Positions 41,536 to 50,613 of a DNA stretch of 64,000 nucleotides are shown piece by piece. Each line of letters starts with the position of its first letter. Position 1 is the first letter of the stretch. The stretch is from Pseudanabaena mucicola FACHB-723. GTDB lineage: Bacteria > Cyanobacteriota > Cyanobacteriia > Pseudanabaenales > Pseudanabaenaceae. The stretch spans positions 62,001 to 126,000 of the forward strand of contig NZ_JACJQB010000001.1 of the NCBI RefSeq assembly GCF_014696385.1, written 5' to 3'. The notes below the pieces were generated by a model. That model searched no databases and was not told the DNA's origin. It saw nothing but the letters and a program-made list of their open reading frames with translations. The position numbers were made by a program, and so were the translations under genes.

Positions 41536-44058
41536 ATGTCTGTCAATCCTACAATATCCCTAGAGACTGAGCTTACAAGTCCCATAATTAAAGCTCCTGA
41601 ACTCCTTGCGCCTGCGGGGACTTGGGAATGTGCAAAGGCGGCAGTAGAAAATGGGGCGGATGCTATTTATTTTGGCTTGGAAAAGTTTAATGCGCGGATG
41701 CGGGCGCATAACTTTACAGAAGCAGATTTACCTGAGTTGATGGCATTTCTACACCGTCGCGGCGTGAAAGGTTATGTGACCCTCAATACCTTGATTTTTA
41801 CGTCAGAACTAGGCTCGGTGGAATCCTATTTGAGATCGATTATTGCGGCGGGAGTGGATGCAGCGATCGTGCAGGATGTGGGCTTGTGCCGCTTAATTCG
41901 CCATTTGTCGCCCGATTTCCCGATTCATGGCTCAACCCAAATGACTGTGACTAGTGGCGCAGGGGTAGAGTTTGCCAAGTCTTTGGGATGCGATTTGGTG
42001 GTGTTGGCGCGAGAATGCTCGATCGCCGAAATTCGTAAAATTCAAAAGCAGATCGGCGATCGCCAAATTTCGCTACCCCTAGAAGTATTTGTGCATGGGG
42101 CTTTGTGTGTCGCTTATTCGGGACAATGTTTGACCAGTGAATCGCTGGGCGGGCGATCGGCAAATCGGGGCGAATGCGCCCAAGCCTGTCGGATGCCCTA
42201 CGAGATGATTGTCGATGGTCAACCGATGGATTTAGGCGATCGCCGTTATTTGCTTAGTCCCCAAGATTTGGCGGGGTTAGCAGTTTTACCAGAATTGATC
42301 GAGGCGGGAGTGGTATCTCTAAAGATTGAGGGACGTTTGAAGCATCCTGAATATGTGGCAAGTGTGACGCAGGTATATCGCCAAGCCATCGATCGCGTGG
42401 TTCAGGGTTTAGAAAATCAAGTGAGTGCAAGCGATCGCTACCAATTAGAAATGGCATTTTCGCGAGGTCTATACACAGGTTGGCTAGACGGTATCGACAA
42501 TCAAGCTCTTGTCCATGCAAGGTTTGGCAAAAAACGTGGTGTATATTTGGGCGAAATCACCGAGATTCGTGATGGGCGCGATAAACAGGTGGTGCTGCGG
42601 TTGCAATCACCACTGAAAGCAGGAGATGGTGTAGTTTTTGATGCGGGTAAACCTGCCGATCGCGAAGAAGGCGGACGGGTTTATGCAGTGGAATCAATGG
42701 GTAAAAATTCTGAAAAAGATACGCTTGTCACTTTTGGGCGGCGCGATGTGGATTTGCGGCGTGTGCGCGTAGGCAATCGTCTCTGGAAAACCAACGATCC
42801 TGACCTCGATAAACAATTGCGTCAAACCTATACCAGCGAAAAGATTCTCTTTCAGCGTCCCATTGACATCGAAATTCACGGCGAAATTGGACAAGCTCTA
42901 ACGGCGATCGCCCGTGATGCTCAAGGGAATATCGCTCAAGTGGATTCTGCAATGTTGTTAGAGTCAGCGAATAATAAACCTTTAACAACGGAACGGTTAA
43001 CAGAACAGTTGGGAAGATTGGGAAATACGCCTTTCTGTTTGGGAACTCTGCACAATCATTTGCAGGGTGCGGCGATGCTTCCTGTGAGTGAATTAAATCG
43101 CATCCGTCGCGAACTGGTCGAAAAATTAGACACCCTTCGCAGCAGTCCCAAACGTTGGCAATTAAATTCTCATTCCTATACTGATTTATTACCCAAGCCT
43201 GAATCTAGTCCTGAGATTTCTCCCCAAGCTATTGTTTTAGTGCGAAATTTAGAACAATTAAAAGCAGTTCTCACTACCGATATTGCCACCATCTATTGCG
43301 AATTTGAAGATCCCACATCCTATAAATCTGCGGTGGAAATTACCCGAAAAGCTGCCCATGCACCGAGTATTTGGGTAGCACCACCACGCATTACCAAGCC
43401 CAATGAAAACTATATTCTCCAGCAAGTTCTATCTAGTAATGCTGATGGCTATCTAATTCGCAATTACGACCATTTGCAATTTTTTGCTGAATCAAGAATC
43501 ATTGCCGACTTCTCTTTTAATATCGCCAATCCTTTAACCGCCAACTACTTCAAACAATCTTTCCCTCTCGAACGCCTCACCGCTTCCTACGATCTCAGCA
43601 TTCACCAATTGGAATCCTTACTCAAAAAATGTCCTCCCCAATGGTTTGAAATCACGATCCACCAACATATGCCCATGTTCCACATGGAGCATTGCGTATT
43701 TTGCGCCTTTCTCTCGGAGGGAACTGATTACACTAATTGCGGTCGTCCCTGCGATAAGCATGATGTAAAATTGCGCGATCGCACGGGAGCCGAACATGTC
43801 TTATTAGCTGACGCTGGTTGTCGCAATACGGTATTTAATGGCACTGCTCAAACAGGTGCAGAATTTGTGCAGCGATTTCTGGAACTTGGCGTGCGGCATT
43901 TCCGTTTAGAGTTTGTTAATGAGTCACCTTCGCAGGTATTAGAGACAATTAACCGCTATCAACAACTTTTAGCTGGCAAAATTTCTGGTTCTAAACTTTG
44001 GAAAGATTTAAAGTTACAAAATCAGCTTGGTGTAACCAGAGGTTCTTTGGAAGAATAG
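41536..44058 (+). CDS. rlhA: U32 family peptidase-like protein, RlhA type
   Basis: An 840-residue protein with the U32 domain (APELLAPAGTWECAKAAVENGADAIYFG, FTEADLPELMAFLHRRGVKGYVTLNT, FVHGALCVAYSGQCLTSESLGGRSANRGECAQACR with clustered cysteines) and a long C-terminal DUF3656-like part. The second region contains further cysteines (HMEHCVFCAFLS, NCGRPCDKHD). E. coli RlhA (YdcP) has the same layout and is needed for hydroxylation of C2501 of 23S rRNA, so that role is likely. It ends in a strong hairpin. Confidence 0.85.
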   Translation: MSVNPTISLETELTSPIIKAPELLAPAGTWECAKAAVENGADAIYFGLEKFNARMRAHNFTEADLPELMAFLHRRGVKGYVTLNTLIFTSELGSVESYLRSIIAAGVDAAIVQDVGLCRLIRHLSPDFPIHGSTQMTVTSGAGVEFAKSLGCDLVVLARECSIAEIRKIQKQIGDRQISLPLEVFVHGALCVAYSGQCLTSESLGGRSANRGECAQACRMPYEMIVDGQPMDLGDRRYLLSPQDLAGLAVLPELIEAGVVSLKIEGRLKHPEYVASVTQVYRQAIDRVVQGLENQVSASDRYQLEMAFSRGLYTGWLDGIDNQALVHARFGKKRGVYLGEITEIRDGRDKQVVLRLQSPLKAGDGVVFDAGKPADREEGGRVYAVESMGKNSEKDTLVTFGRRDVDLRRVRVGNRLWKTNDPDLDKQLRQTYTSEKILFQRPIDIEIHGEIGQALTAIARDAQGNIAQVDSAMLLESANNKPLTTERLTEQLGRLGNTPFCLGTLHNHLQGAAMLPVSELNRIRRELVEKLDTLRSSPKRWQLNSHSYTDLLPKPESSPEISPQAIVLVRNLEQLKAVLTTDIATIYCEFEDPTSYKSAVEITRKAAHAPSIWVAPPRITKPNENYILQQVLSSNADGYLIRNYDHLQFFAESRIIADFSFNIANPLTANYFKQSFPLERLTASYDLSIHQLESLLKKCPPQWFEITIHQHMPMFHMEHCVFCAFLSEGTDYTNCGRPCDKHDVKLRDRTGAEHVLLADAGCRNTVFNGTAQTGAEFVQRFLELGVRHFRLEFVNESPSQVLETINRYQQLLAGKISGSKLWKDLKLQNQLGVTRGSLEE

Positions 44059-44079
44059 ACGCAAGGCAAATGAATACAG

Positions 44080-44128
44080 AAATCAGAGAGTGAGTCGCCC
44101 GCTTTGCGGGCGACTCACTCTCTGATTT
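44080..44128. terminator. bidirectional terminator rlhA / APH-kinase gene
   Basis: 23-bp perfect arms (44080-44102 / 44106-44128) with a TTT loop, between convergent genes. Its central 25 nt, GAGTCGCCCGC-TTT-GCGGGCGACTC, is repeated exactly in the hairpin at 59300. Confidence 0.75.
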
Positions 44129-45632
44129 AGATAGATTTTTTCACTAGCAATAATTCTGCTTCTGTGAAGTCTTCAAAGGTCGCTTGCTGACTAGCTAGTA
44201 GTTCAACTGTGGCATCAGCAATATCATTATTTGCCTTAGCCCGATCATGCAAACGTTGCTGTAAAACTTCTGTAGGTGCAGTACAGTAAATAATTTCTAC
44301 GGGAATATTTTGAGAACTTGCTGAATCAATCACTTCACTGCGTAAACTAATGCGATCGTATTTTGCATCAAGAATGACTGTAAAGCCTTTGCTAGCCAGT
44401 AAAGCGCCTAAATCTGCCAATTTGCTGTAGGTTTTTGCTGTCATCTCTGGCGTGTAAATGTCATCGCTGCCACGCTCCATCAAGTCAATACCTGCAATCT
44501 GTTTGCGAATCGCATCCGATCGTAAATAAATTCCATCCTGCTCGGCGGCGATTTTTCTTGCTGTGGTACTTTTGCCAGAGCCAGATACGCCCGACATGAT
44601 GATCAATTTGCCTTGCTTGGGTTGAGTATATTCCCATGCGAGTTTGTAATATGCCGCCGCTTCCCTTTGGGCATTGGTCTTTACGTCAGATGGAATATTC
44701 GGATCATCCAATAGGAAAGATGTCACCTTGGCGCGGATATAGGCTCGCATACTGCAATGGAGCGGCAACAACACTGCACCTTCATAATCACCAGTTCTTT
44801 CCAAATAGGTATTTAGGAAAATATTGGCGAGATCTCTTCTACCACGGAATTGTAAATCCATTAATAGAAAAGCCGCATCGTAAAGTACATCACTGTTACG
44901 AAATGGCTCATTAAATTCGATGCAGTCAAAAATTTGGATTTGATTTTGATAGAGACAAATATTTTTGAGATGTACGTCGCCGTGACATTCACGGACTTTA
45001 CCCTTGGCGATGCGATCGCAAAATAAGTCGACATTGTCCGCAAAAAACTGCTCGGTGTAGTTACGGGTTTGATCGAGCTGAGTTTGGGTTTGAGCCAACC
45101 CTACATACTTTTCAGTGGAGGCGTAGTTATCGTTAGCCACAGCGCGAACTGCTTCCGCCGTACCAAAACTATTGATATGGTCATTGGTCAGGGCATTTTG
45201 ATGGAATACCGCCAACTGCTCGCCAATTTGTTTGACATGGTCAGCCGTTAGCCGCCCCGCTTCAAACATCTCGATTAACAGATCTGACTGCGAAAATTCT
45301 GGCATTGAGATCGCAAATTCTACTGCCTCGCCATTACCTGTTGTATCAAAGCCATATTTGCCATCGGTTTCGACAATGGGCAACACGGAGAGATAGAGGT
45401 CAGGGGCAAGCCGACGGTTGAGACGTAATTCTTCTTCGCAGAAATATTTGCGTTTTTCGAGGGTAGAAAAGTCGAGAAAGCCAAAATTCATCGGCTTCTT
45501 AACTTTGTAAGCATACTGCCCTGTGAGTAGCACAAAGGAAATATGGGTTTGCAGTAGTTGAATTGGCTCAGTCACAGGATGAGCATAAAACTCTGGGGTG
45601 AGCATCTGCTCAATGATCGGCGGTAATGACAT
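44127..45632 (-). CDS. aminoglycoside-phosphotransferase-like / P-loop kinase fusion protein
   Basis: This 501-residue protein joins two kinase-type domains. The N-terminal half is an APH-like domain with catalytic ECHGDVHLKNICLY and IFDCIEFNEPFRNSDVLYD. The C-terminal third is a P-loop kinase domain (MSGVSGSGKSTTARKIA), like AAA/zeta-toxin or gluconate kinases. Proteins of this arrangement are common in bacteria, including cyanobacteria, and the substrate is unknown. It is not evidence of antibiotic resistance. It ends at the hairpin shared with rlhA. Confidence 0.8.
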   Translation of the reverse strand: MSLPPIIEQMLTPEFYAHPVTEPIQLLQTHISFVLLTGQYAYKVKKPMNFGFLDFSTLEKRKYFCEEELRLNRRLAPDLYLSVLPIVETDGKYGFDTTGNGEAVEFAISMPEFSQSDLLIEMFEAGRLTADHVKQIGEQLAVFHQNALTNDHINSFGTAEAVRAVANDNYASTEKYVGLAQTQTQLDQTRNYTEQFFADNVDLFCDRIAKGKVRECHGDVHLKNICLYQNQIQIFDCIEFNEPFRNSDVLYDAAFLLMDLQFRGRRDLANIFLNTYLERTGDYEGAVLLPLHCSMRAYIRAKVTSFLLDDPNIPSDVKTNAQREAAAYYKLAWEYTQPKQGKLIIMSGVSGSGKSTTARKIAAEQDGIYLRSDAIRKQIAGIDLMERGSDDIYTPEMTAKTYSKLADLGALLASKGFTVILDAKYDRISLRSEVIDSASSQNIPVEIIYCTAPTEVLQQRLHDRAKANNDIADATVELLASQQATFEDFTEAELLLVKKSI

Positions 45633-45682
45633 AAGTTAAGTAGCAGTTGGATCGCAGTGGGATTACATAAATTTCTATTCGC

Positions 45683-45729
45683 AAATAATTATAAAAAGCC
45701 TTGCTTAGCAAGGCTTTTTATAATTATTT
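45683..45729. terminator. terminator downstream of the DUF3598 gene
   Basis: 22-bp perfect arms (45683-45704 / 45708-45729) with a TTA loop and a T-rich stem. It lies between the DUF3598 stop and the start of the APH-kinase gene. Confidence 0.7.
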
Positions 45730-45737
45730 GGCTCTGA

Positions 45738-46574
45738 TTATAACGCTTTGCGCTCAGTCACTAAGGTGAGGCTAGTCCATGCTCCCTTGGCATCGTAGCC
45801 CCGAATTAGACGTTGATGTAAGTTTGGTTCGATTAACCATGACAACGAGATCCGAAAGGGTTGACGAGCGCTAAGGTCGGTCGGACAGGTGACGGATGCG
45901 CCATCGGGTAGAAATAAAGTTTGGATTGGCAACTGATCTTGCTCGAAGTTGAGGATATTGGCATTGTGGAGATCAGTTTTTGCGATCGCAGTAATTATGG
46001 GCGCTCCCATGGATGTTTGCATTTGCAGAGACATAGTTATCTGCTCACCATCATGTCGCCATTCGGTTACGGTGGGCATGACCTCTGGTTCGAGCCAATC
46101 AGGAGAGATCGTGATGGCTTCGCCTTCCCATTTACCCAATAAATTTTCTAAGGTTAGGGGTGGACGTTCAGGACTGTTGCTGTGTGGTAATTTTTCACGA
46201 ATAAAAGTAAACCGATCGAGCTGGCTAGACTTGTCATAGAGTGCCACCAGTCGTAACCGTCGCCCATTGGCAATTAAGCCTAGTTCTGCACCAAATTCGG
46301 CAACAGGTGAAAATTGAATCGAACCTTGCGAAAAAGCCCCATTCTCAAATAACAAAATACTTTTATTGAGGGATCGATACTCTAGCACTAAGTCCTTGGG
46401 CTGACCGTCATAAAAGCGGCGCACGACTTGGCGCATGGTCAGACCATCTTCCTTTAGTTCTAAGCTGGTTTCGCTAGGAATATCTTCTAAAAATTTTCCC
46501 TGTGGCGATAGCTGCGTAAAAGAGCCTTGCCAACAACCGAGATTTTGCAGTAAACATTGCCATTGCGATCGCAT
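45738..46574 (-). CDS. DUF3598 family protein
   Basis: A 278-residue cyanobacterial DUF3598 protein: MRSQWQCLLQNLGCWQGSFT start, SPQGKFLEDIPSETSLE, then a repeated lipocalin-like beta layout (LLGKWEGEAITISPDW; FRISLSWLIEPNLHQRLIRGYDAKGAW). Some relatives are compared with CpcS-type bilin lyases, but no function is fixed. No membrane segment is visible. Confidence 0.85.
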   Translation of the reverse strand: MRSQWQCLLQNLGCWQGSFTQLSPQGKFLEDIPSETSLELKEDGLTMRQVVRRFYDGQPKDLVLEYRSLNKSILLFENGAFSQGSIQFSPVAEFGAELGLIANGRRLRLVALYDKSSQLDRFTFIREKLPHSNSPERPPLTLENLLGKWEGEAITISPDWLEPEVMPTVTEWRHDGEQITMSLQMQTSMGAPIITAIAKTDLHNANILNFEQDQLPIQTLFLPDGASVTCPTDLSARQPFRISLSWLIEPNLHQRLIRGYDAKGAWTSLTLVTERKAL

Positions 46575-46602
46575 AAATTTTTTTCCTTAAGTTAACTAGG
46601 CA

Positions 46603-46672
46603 TAATTAAAACCCAAATCTAAAACCTGTGGCGCACGCGCAGCGTGCGCCACAGATTTTAGGCTAGCTACTT
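46603..46672. repeat. REP-like palindromic element (GTGGCGCAC core)
   Basis: It contains CTAAAACCTGTGGCGCACGC-GCA-GCGTGCGCCACAG. The core GTGGCGCAC/GTGCGCCAC is shared with the element at 30929. It lies between divergent genes, so it is not a terminator. Confidence 0.7.
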
Positions 46673-46745
46673 ATCATCCCGAAACGACGATTTTCTGGCA
46701 AATTGGGGACATGTTAAGATCTCTGATAAAACAACGGAATAAATT

Positions 46746-47243
46746 ATGGGGATAGTCACATCAACGCAGCAATATCCGATCTTTGGTTCTGAAATTAAAT
46801 GTCCCCATTGTCGGCAAATTATCCCTGCCTTGATTTTGACTGACACCTATCTTTGCCCAAGACATGGTGCGTTTGAGGTACAGCCCAATGGTAAGGATTT
46901 GGTTCATCTCCAATCCGAGCGACAATGGCGACTCTGGAATGATGAGTGGTATCGCCAACATACCCATCCTGATGGTCTTAGATTTGAAATTCACGAAAGC
47001 ATTGATCGGCTATATACCCAAGGTTATCGGGCTACCAAAGTGATTATTGCCCAGCGCTATAGTGAGCTAGTGCGTCCCTATCTCGAAATCAATCCTACTA
47101 ATCCTGATTCTCAACGTTTGTATGGTTTAGTTGTTGAATTTAGCGTTCCTGAAGAACAGGAGACAAAATGGGGAATTGTTAATTTTGAATTGGATAAGGA
47201 ATTGGGAGTGCCTAAAGGTTATCCATACTTCCGCTCTTTTTAG
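46746..47243 (+). CDS. TIGR02652 family protein
   Basis: This 165-residue protein matches the TIGR02652 family, a cyanobacterial family of unknown function. Its N-terminal zinc-ribbon-like motif IKCPHCRQIIPALILTDTYLCPRHGAFE has two CxxC-like pairs. The body has WRLWNDEWYRQHTHPDGLRFEIHESIDRLYTQGYRATKVIIA. It is cytosolic, and its zinc binding is likely from sequence. Confidence 0.87.
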   Translation: MGIVTSTQQYPIFGSEIKCPHCRQIIPALILTDTYLCPRHGAFEVQPNGKDLVHLQSERQWRLWNDEWYRQHTHPDGLRFEIHESIDRLYTQGYRATKVIIAQRYSELVRPYLEINPTNPDSQRLYGLVVEFSVPEEQETKWGIVNFELDKELGVPKGYPYFRSF

Positions 47244-47246
47244 TTA

Positions 47247-47277
47247 TTTGAAAGTGGCGTAAAGCGCCACTTTCAAA
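47247..47277. terminator. bidirectional terminator after TIGR02652 gene
   Basis: Arms TTTGAAAGTGGCG and complement around TAAAG, overlapping the stop codon of the convergent inositol monophosphatase gene (47273). Confidence 0.55.
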
Positions 47278-48109
47278 CTTTTGTACGGACTGTAAAAGGC
47301 ATGGTGATCTCTTGACCAACATTGAGAATTTCAGGATGGCTAACGACTAAAGTCGGAAAATTTCTTTGGCTGTAATCTTGTCCCATTGCTAAAGGAAAGA
47401 TATTGGGATTCTCCCCTTGAGTTGTGTCTAAGGAAATCCAAATTGCGCTGACTGCCTTGAGGATTACCCAAACCGCCGCAATATCCCAAATCTTGGGAGT
47501 CGCCTCCACTGCGCCAATAGTAGAACCGAGCGCCACGGTCAAAATGTTGTAGCTTGCCACACCCAGCATTCGCAATTTAAACGGAAATTTGGATCTGCCC
47601 ATTTTTTCGAGACTGCGGGAACAGGCGCTAAAAAAGTAATTGCCCAAGGCTTGCGGATCTGGGGATTCTGCGGACAAATGTAGCGGTGTCCCGTTTAAAA
47701 ACGCGGCTGAGCCATCTGCATCTGACCAACCATAAATATCTTGGCGCAGTGGTGGAATCGAAACATAACCAAATACAGGTGTGCCGTGATGCAACAGCCC
47801 CAAGGATATACCCCAAATCGGGATTCCCCTCGCAAAGTTGGTCGTGCCATCAAGGGGGTCAACCACCCATGACCATTCCTGCGTACCTAAGGTTTGATTG
47901 GACTCCTCAGTTAATACCCCATATTCAGGAAATTCTTTTTCTAGAGACGCTTTGATATAGGCATCTGCCCAGCGATCGCTTTTGGTGACTAAGCTACCAT
48001 CATCCTTGGCGATCGCCACCCTTGCCTGTTCAAAATCGTTAAGGAGACGATCGCCAACCTGTTGAGTTAGCTCTTGAATGAAGAGGAGAATTGTTTGCCA
48101 TTTAGTCAT
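47273..48109 (-). CDS. inositol monophosphatase family protein
   Basis: This 278-residue Mg2+-dependent phosphatase has the IMPase motifs: GVLTEES, the metal-binding WVVDPLDGTTNFARGIP, and WDIAAVWVILKAVSA with the second-site Asp. It removes phosphate from inositol phosphate or related sugar phosphates. Several paralogues occur in cyanobacteria, and the substrate is not resolved here. Confidence 0.88.
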   Translation of the reverse strand: MTKWQTILLFIQELTQQVGDRLLNDFEQARVAIAKDDGSLVTKSDRWADAYIKASLEKEFPEYGVLTEESNQTLGTQEWSWVVDPLDGTTNFARGIPIWGISLGLLHHGTPVFGYVSIPPLRQDIYGWSDADGSAAFLNGTPLHLSAESPDPQALGNYFFSACSRSLEKMGRSKFPFKLRMLGVASYNILTVALGSTIGAVEATPKIWDIAAVWVILKAVSAIWISLDTTQGENPNIFPLAMGQDYSQRNFPTLVVSHPEILNVGQEITMPFTVRTKV

Positions 48110-48172
48110 TGTTTTTTAGGAAAGCGCTGTAAAATGCAAGCATATTAGGATGTATGAGGATTTTGTAGACCT

Positions 48173-48970
48173 ATGAACTTTAGCCTGAATATTAGTCTAA
48201 GTTTAGGTCGCGTTTGGGCGATCGCCACTAATGTATTTCGAGAAACCGTTAGGGAGCAGGTGCTATATCTGTCGTTGCTATATACCCTGATCTTGGTTTC
48301 GGCAATGATGTTACTGCCGCAGTTTTCCTATGACTCATCGGCAAAGATGATTGTTGATGTGGGCGTGGCAGCGATCGAGGTGGTGAGTTTGCTGGTGGCG
48401 GTGCTAGTTGGCACAAATTTAATTAATAAGGAAATTGATAAACGCACAATTTTTATTCTCATTGCCAAGCCGATGCACCGCGCTGAGTTTGTGATTGGTA
48501 AGCATTTGGGCTTAACGGCTGTGGTTGGTGCATTAGTGTCGATTATGACGGCAATTTTTATTGCCCTGATGGCAATTAGACAAATTCCGATCCCAGTGCC
48601 TGCAATTCTCACTGCCAACTTTTTTATCTTTTGGCAAATTATGCTGTTGGGCGCGATCGCAATTTTCTTTGGTTCCTTCACAGGTTCACTGATTGCCTCA
48701 TTGCTGACCCTAGCCGCCTATTTCATCGGTAACTTTAGTCGCGATTTGTTACTACTGGGTGAAATTTCCAAAAATCCGAGCTTGCAAGCCGTAACCCGTA
48801 CCTTTTATATGGTTCTACCCGATTTATCGCGAGCAAATCTTAAAAATGAAGCGGTTTACAATATTTTGCCAAGTTTATTCGATATGTTTAACAATGGCGT
48901 TTATATTCTCAGCTATGCCCTGTTGACCCTTGCGATCGCAATTCTCATCTTTGCCCGTCGTCAGTTTTAA
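48173..48970 (+). CDS. ABC-2 type transporter permease
   Basis: A 265-residue membrane protein with six hydrophobic helices and the ABC-2 permease layout: FRETVREQVLYLSLLYTLILV at the N-terminus, VGTNLINKEIDKRTIFILIAKPMHRAEFVIGKHLGL. No ATP-binding partner lies beside it, so its substrate is unknown. It diverges from the inositol monophosphatase gene with only 63 bp between starts. Confidence 0.78.
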   Translation: MNFSLNISLSLGRVWAIATNVFRETVREQVLYLSLLYTLILVSAMMLLPQFSYDSSAKMIVDVGVAAIEVVSLLVAVLVGTNLINKEIDKRTIFILIAKPMHRAEFVIGKHLGLTAVVGALVSIMTAIFIALMAIRQIPIPVPAILTANFFIFWQIMLLGAIAIFFGSFTGSLIASLLTLAAYFIGNFSRDLLLLGEISKNPSLQAVTRTFYMVLPDLSRANLKNEAVYNILPSLFDMFNNGVYILSYALLTLAIAILIFARRQF

Positions 48971-49002
48971 TTTTTTCGAGTATTGCGATCAAAATCTAGA
49001 GA

Positions 49003-49041
49003 AAGTTTAGTGGTCGCGGCTTCGCCGCGACCACTAAACTT
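49003..49041. terminator. bidirectional terminator ABC-2 permease / arsS
   Basis: 18-bp perfect arms (49003-49020 / 49024-49041) with a TTC loop, between convergent genes. The centre CGCGGCTTCGCCGCG matches the core type of other hairpins. Confidence 0.7.
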
Positions 49042-49043
49042 AT

Positions 49044-50036
49044 TTAAAGTAAAGCCCCACCGCAGCTAGAGCCACTGCCAGCCGTACAGCCATAGCAAAA
49101 ATCAGCTGTTTGAATGGTTTGGATTAAATCTAAATCCCCAACATCAAGAATCTTGGCTAGGGTCAAAACCTCACCATTACTTAATCTTGCAGGCAGATTT
49201 TCCATCTGATTAAAATCGCAATCGTAGATTTTGCCTCGATAATCGACTGAGAGTTGATTGCGACACATCAGATTCGCTAACGTGGCAGGATTAAAATTAT
49301 CTTCTAGAAACTGGGTGTATTCCCCATCTAACTTGCGGTGTTCGAGATGAAACTTGCTTCTACCAATAGGGAGATTGGTGATCGTGAATAGATGATTAAA
49401 CACAATCCCAAAATTATCATGTAAATGCTGTTTGTAAGCGAGTTCCAATCCCTGCTGATTCGGCGCTAGGGAAAACCTATTGGTGGTTGGTAATGGTGGA
49501 TTGTAGACCAAATCTAAGCTTAAATCAGGATCAGTGCCATAACCCAAACGATTTAACCATTGCAAAGCCTGAACGGATTTGTCAAACACACCTCTGCCGC
49601 GCATTTTATCGACATTATCTTCTAAATAGCAGGGCAGAGAAGCCACTACCCGTACTTGATTCCGTACAAAAAAATCAGGTAGATCGGCATAGCCATCTTC
49701 AAAATAAATCGTCAAATTAGAGCGGATAATTATCTCTTTATTTTGGGTTCTCGCCGCTTCGACCAGTTCCCGAAATCCATACAGCATCTCTGGCGCACCC
49801 CCCGTCAAATCAACGGTCTCAATCTGGGGGAAGCGGTTAATAATTTCAATTAGTTGCTGACAAACCTCAGGTAAAAGCTGCTCGGTACGAGTGGGACTAG
49901 CATCAACATGGCAATGACTGCAAGCAAGATTACAAATTTTCCCCAAATTAATCTGCAAGACCGAAATATGCTGTTTTACAAGTGGCGTTGGTAGTTTTTG
50001 AGAAAATGGCGTAATTGCGATCGCAGAAGTTTGCAT
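49044..50036 (-). CDS. arsS: arsenosugar biosynthesis radical SAM protein ArsS
   Basis: This 330-residue radical SAM protein has the cluster motif CNLACSHC (Cys35, Cys39, Cys42) near the N-terminus and the C-terminal DUF3641-type region ending CYGCTAGSGSSCGG. ArsS adds the 5'-deoxyadenosyl group to dimethylarsinous acid in arsenosugar synthesis. The partner ArsM methyltransferase is not in the window, so a different role cannot be excluded. Confidence 0.87.
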   Translation of the reverse strand: MQTSAIAITPFSQKLPTPLVKQHISVLQINLGKICNLACSHCHVDASPTRTEQLLPEVCQQLIEIINRFPQIETVDLTGGAPEMLYGFRELVEAARTQNKEIIIRSNLTIYFEDGYADLPDFFVRNQVRVVASLPCYLEDNVDKMRGRGVFDKSVQALQWLNRLGYGTDPDLSLDLVYNPPLPTTNRFSLAPNQQGLELAYKQHLHDNFGIVFNHLFTITNLPIGRSKFHLEHRKLDGEYTQFLEDNFNPATLANLMCRNQLSVDYRGKIYDCDFNQMENLPARLSNGEVLTLAKILDVGDLDLIQTIQTADFCYGCTAGSGSSCGGALL

Positions 50037-50064
50037 AGTCCAAAAATCTTAAGTTAACTGCCCC

Positions 50065-50505
50065 TTATTCTGACATAAGCCCAATTACAAGAGCTTGCAG
50101 CGCAGCAGTCATTTTTGGATATTCACTAACAATTAGATCAACTATTTTGGGTAAATTTTGAGTATCTTCAGCCTTACCTAGCATTTCTAAATATCTAGAT
50201 ATACTTGCTAACCTCAATGCGCCAATACTGGCACTAGTTGATTTAAGGGAATGGGCTGATAAAAATAGTTTTTGATAGTCTTGGTTGCTGAGGGCATCCT
50301 TAATTGATTCCAGCAGACCCTCTGCCGAACTCAGATAAACCGTAACTAAATCAGAAAATATCAGATCATCGCCAATCGTTTCCCGCAATTCTTGAAATGT
50401 CAAATCATCTAGAACTGGTAAACCTGCAAATTCTGGATACGCATTGAGCAATTCATCTGAGTTAGCAATTTCATTATTTTTTGAACTTTCCGACGGCTGA
50501 AGCAT
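50065..50505 (-). CDS. Hpt (histidine phosphotransfer) domain protein
   Basis: A 146-residue protein from ATG at 50505. It contains one Hpt domain with the phospho-accepting His85 in FLSAHSLKSTSASIGALRLA, followed by the usual helices. It lacks receiver and kinase domains, so it would relay phosphate between a hybrid kinase and a response regulator. Two receiver-kinase genes lie at 53266 and 54405 on the same strand. Confidence 0.88.
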   Translation of the reverse strand: MLQPSESSKNNEIANSDELLNAYPEFAGLPVLDDLTFQELRETIGDDLIFSDLVTVYLSSAEGLLESIKDALSNQDYQKLFLSAHSLKSTSASIGALRLASISRYLEMLGKAEDTQNLPKIVDLIVSEYPKMTAALQALVIGLMSE

Positions 50506-50613
50506 ATTCTTAATTGTCAACAAGAAAGGTAGATAGATGCTCTAAACCCAGAAGCTCCTTCTACCCCCGACGCGGGCGGAAAGAGCTTTGGTTACTTTAA
50601 TTGATAAATTGTC

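Noticed and set aside
44127-45632. Aminoglycoside resistance gene
   Set aside because: The APH-like domain is fused to a P-loop kinase in an arrangement common in environmental bacteria and not linked to resistance.
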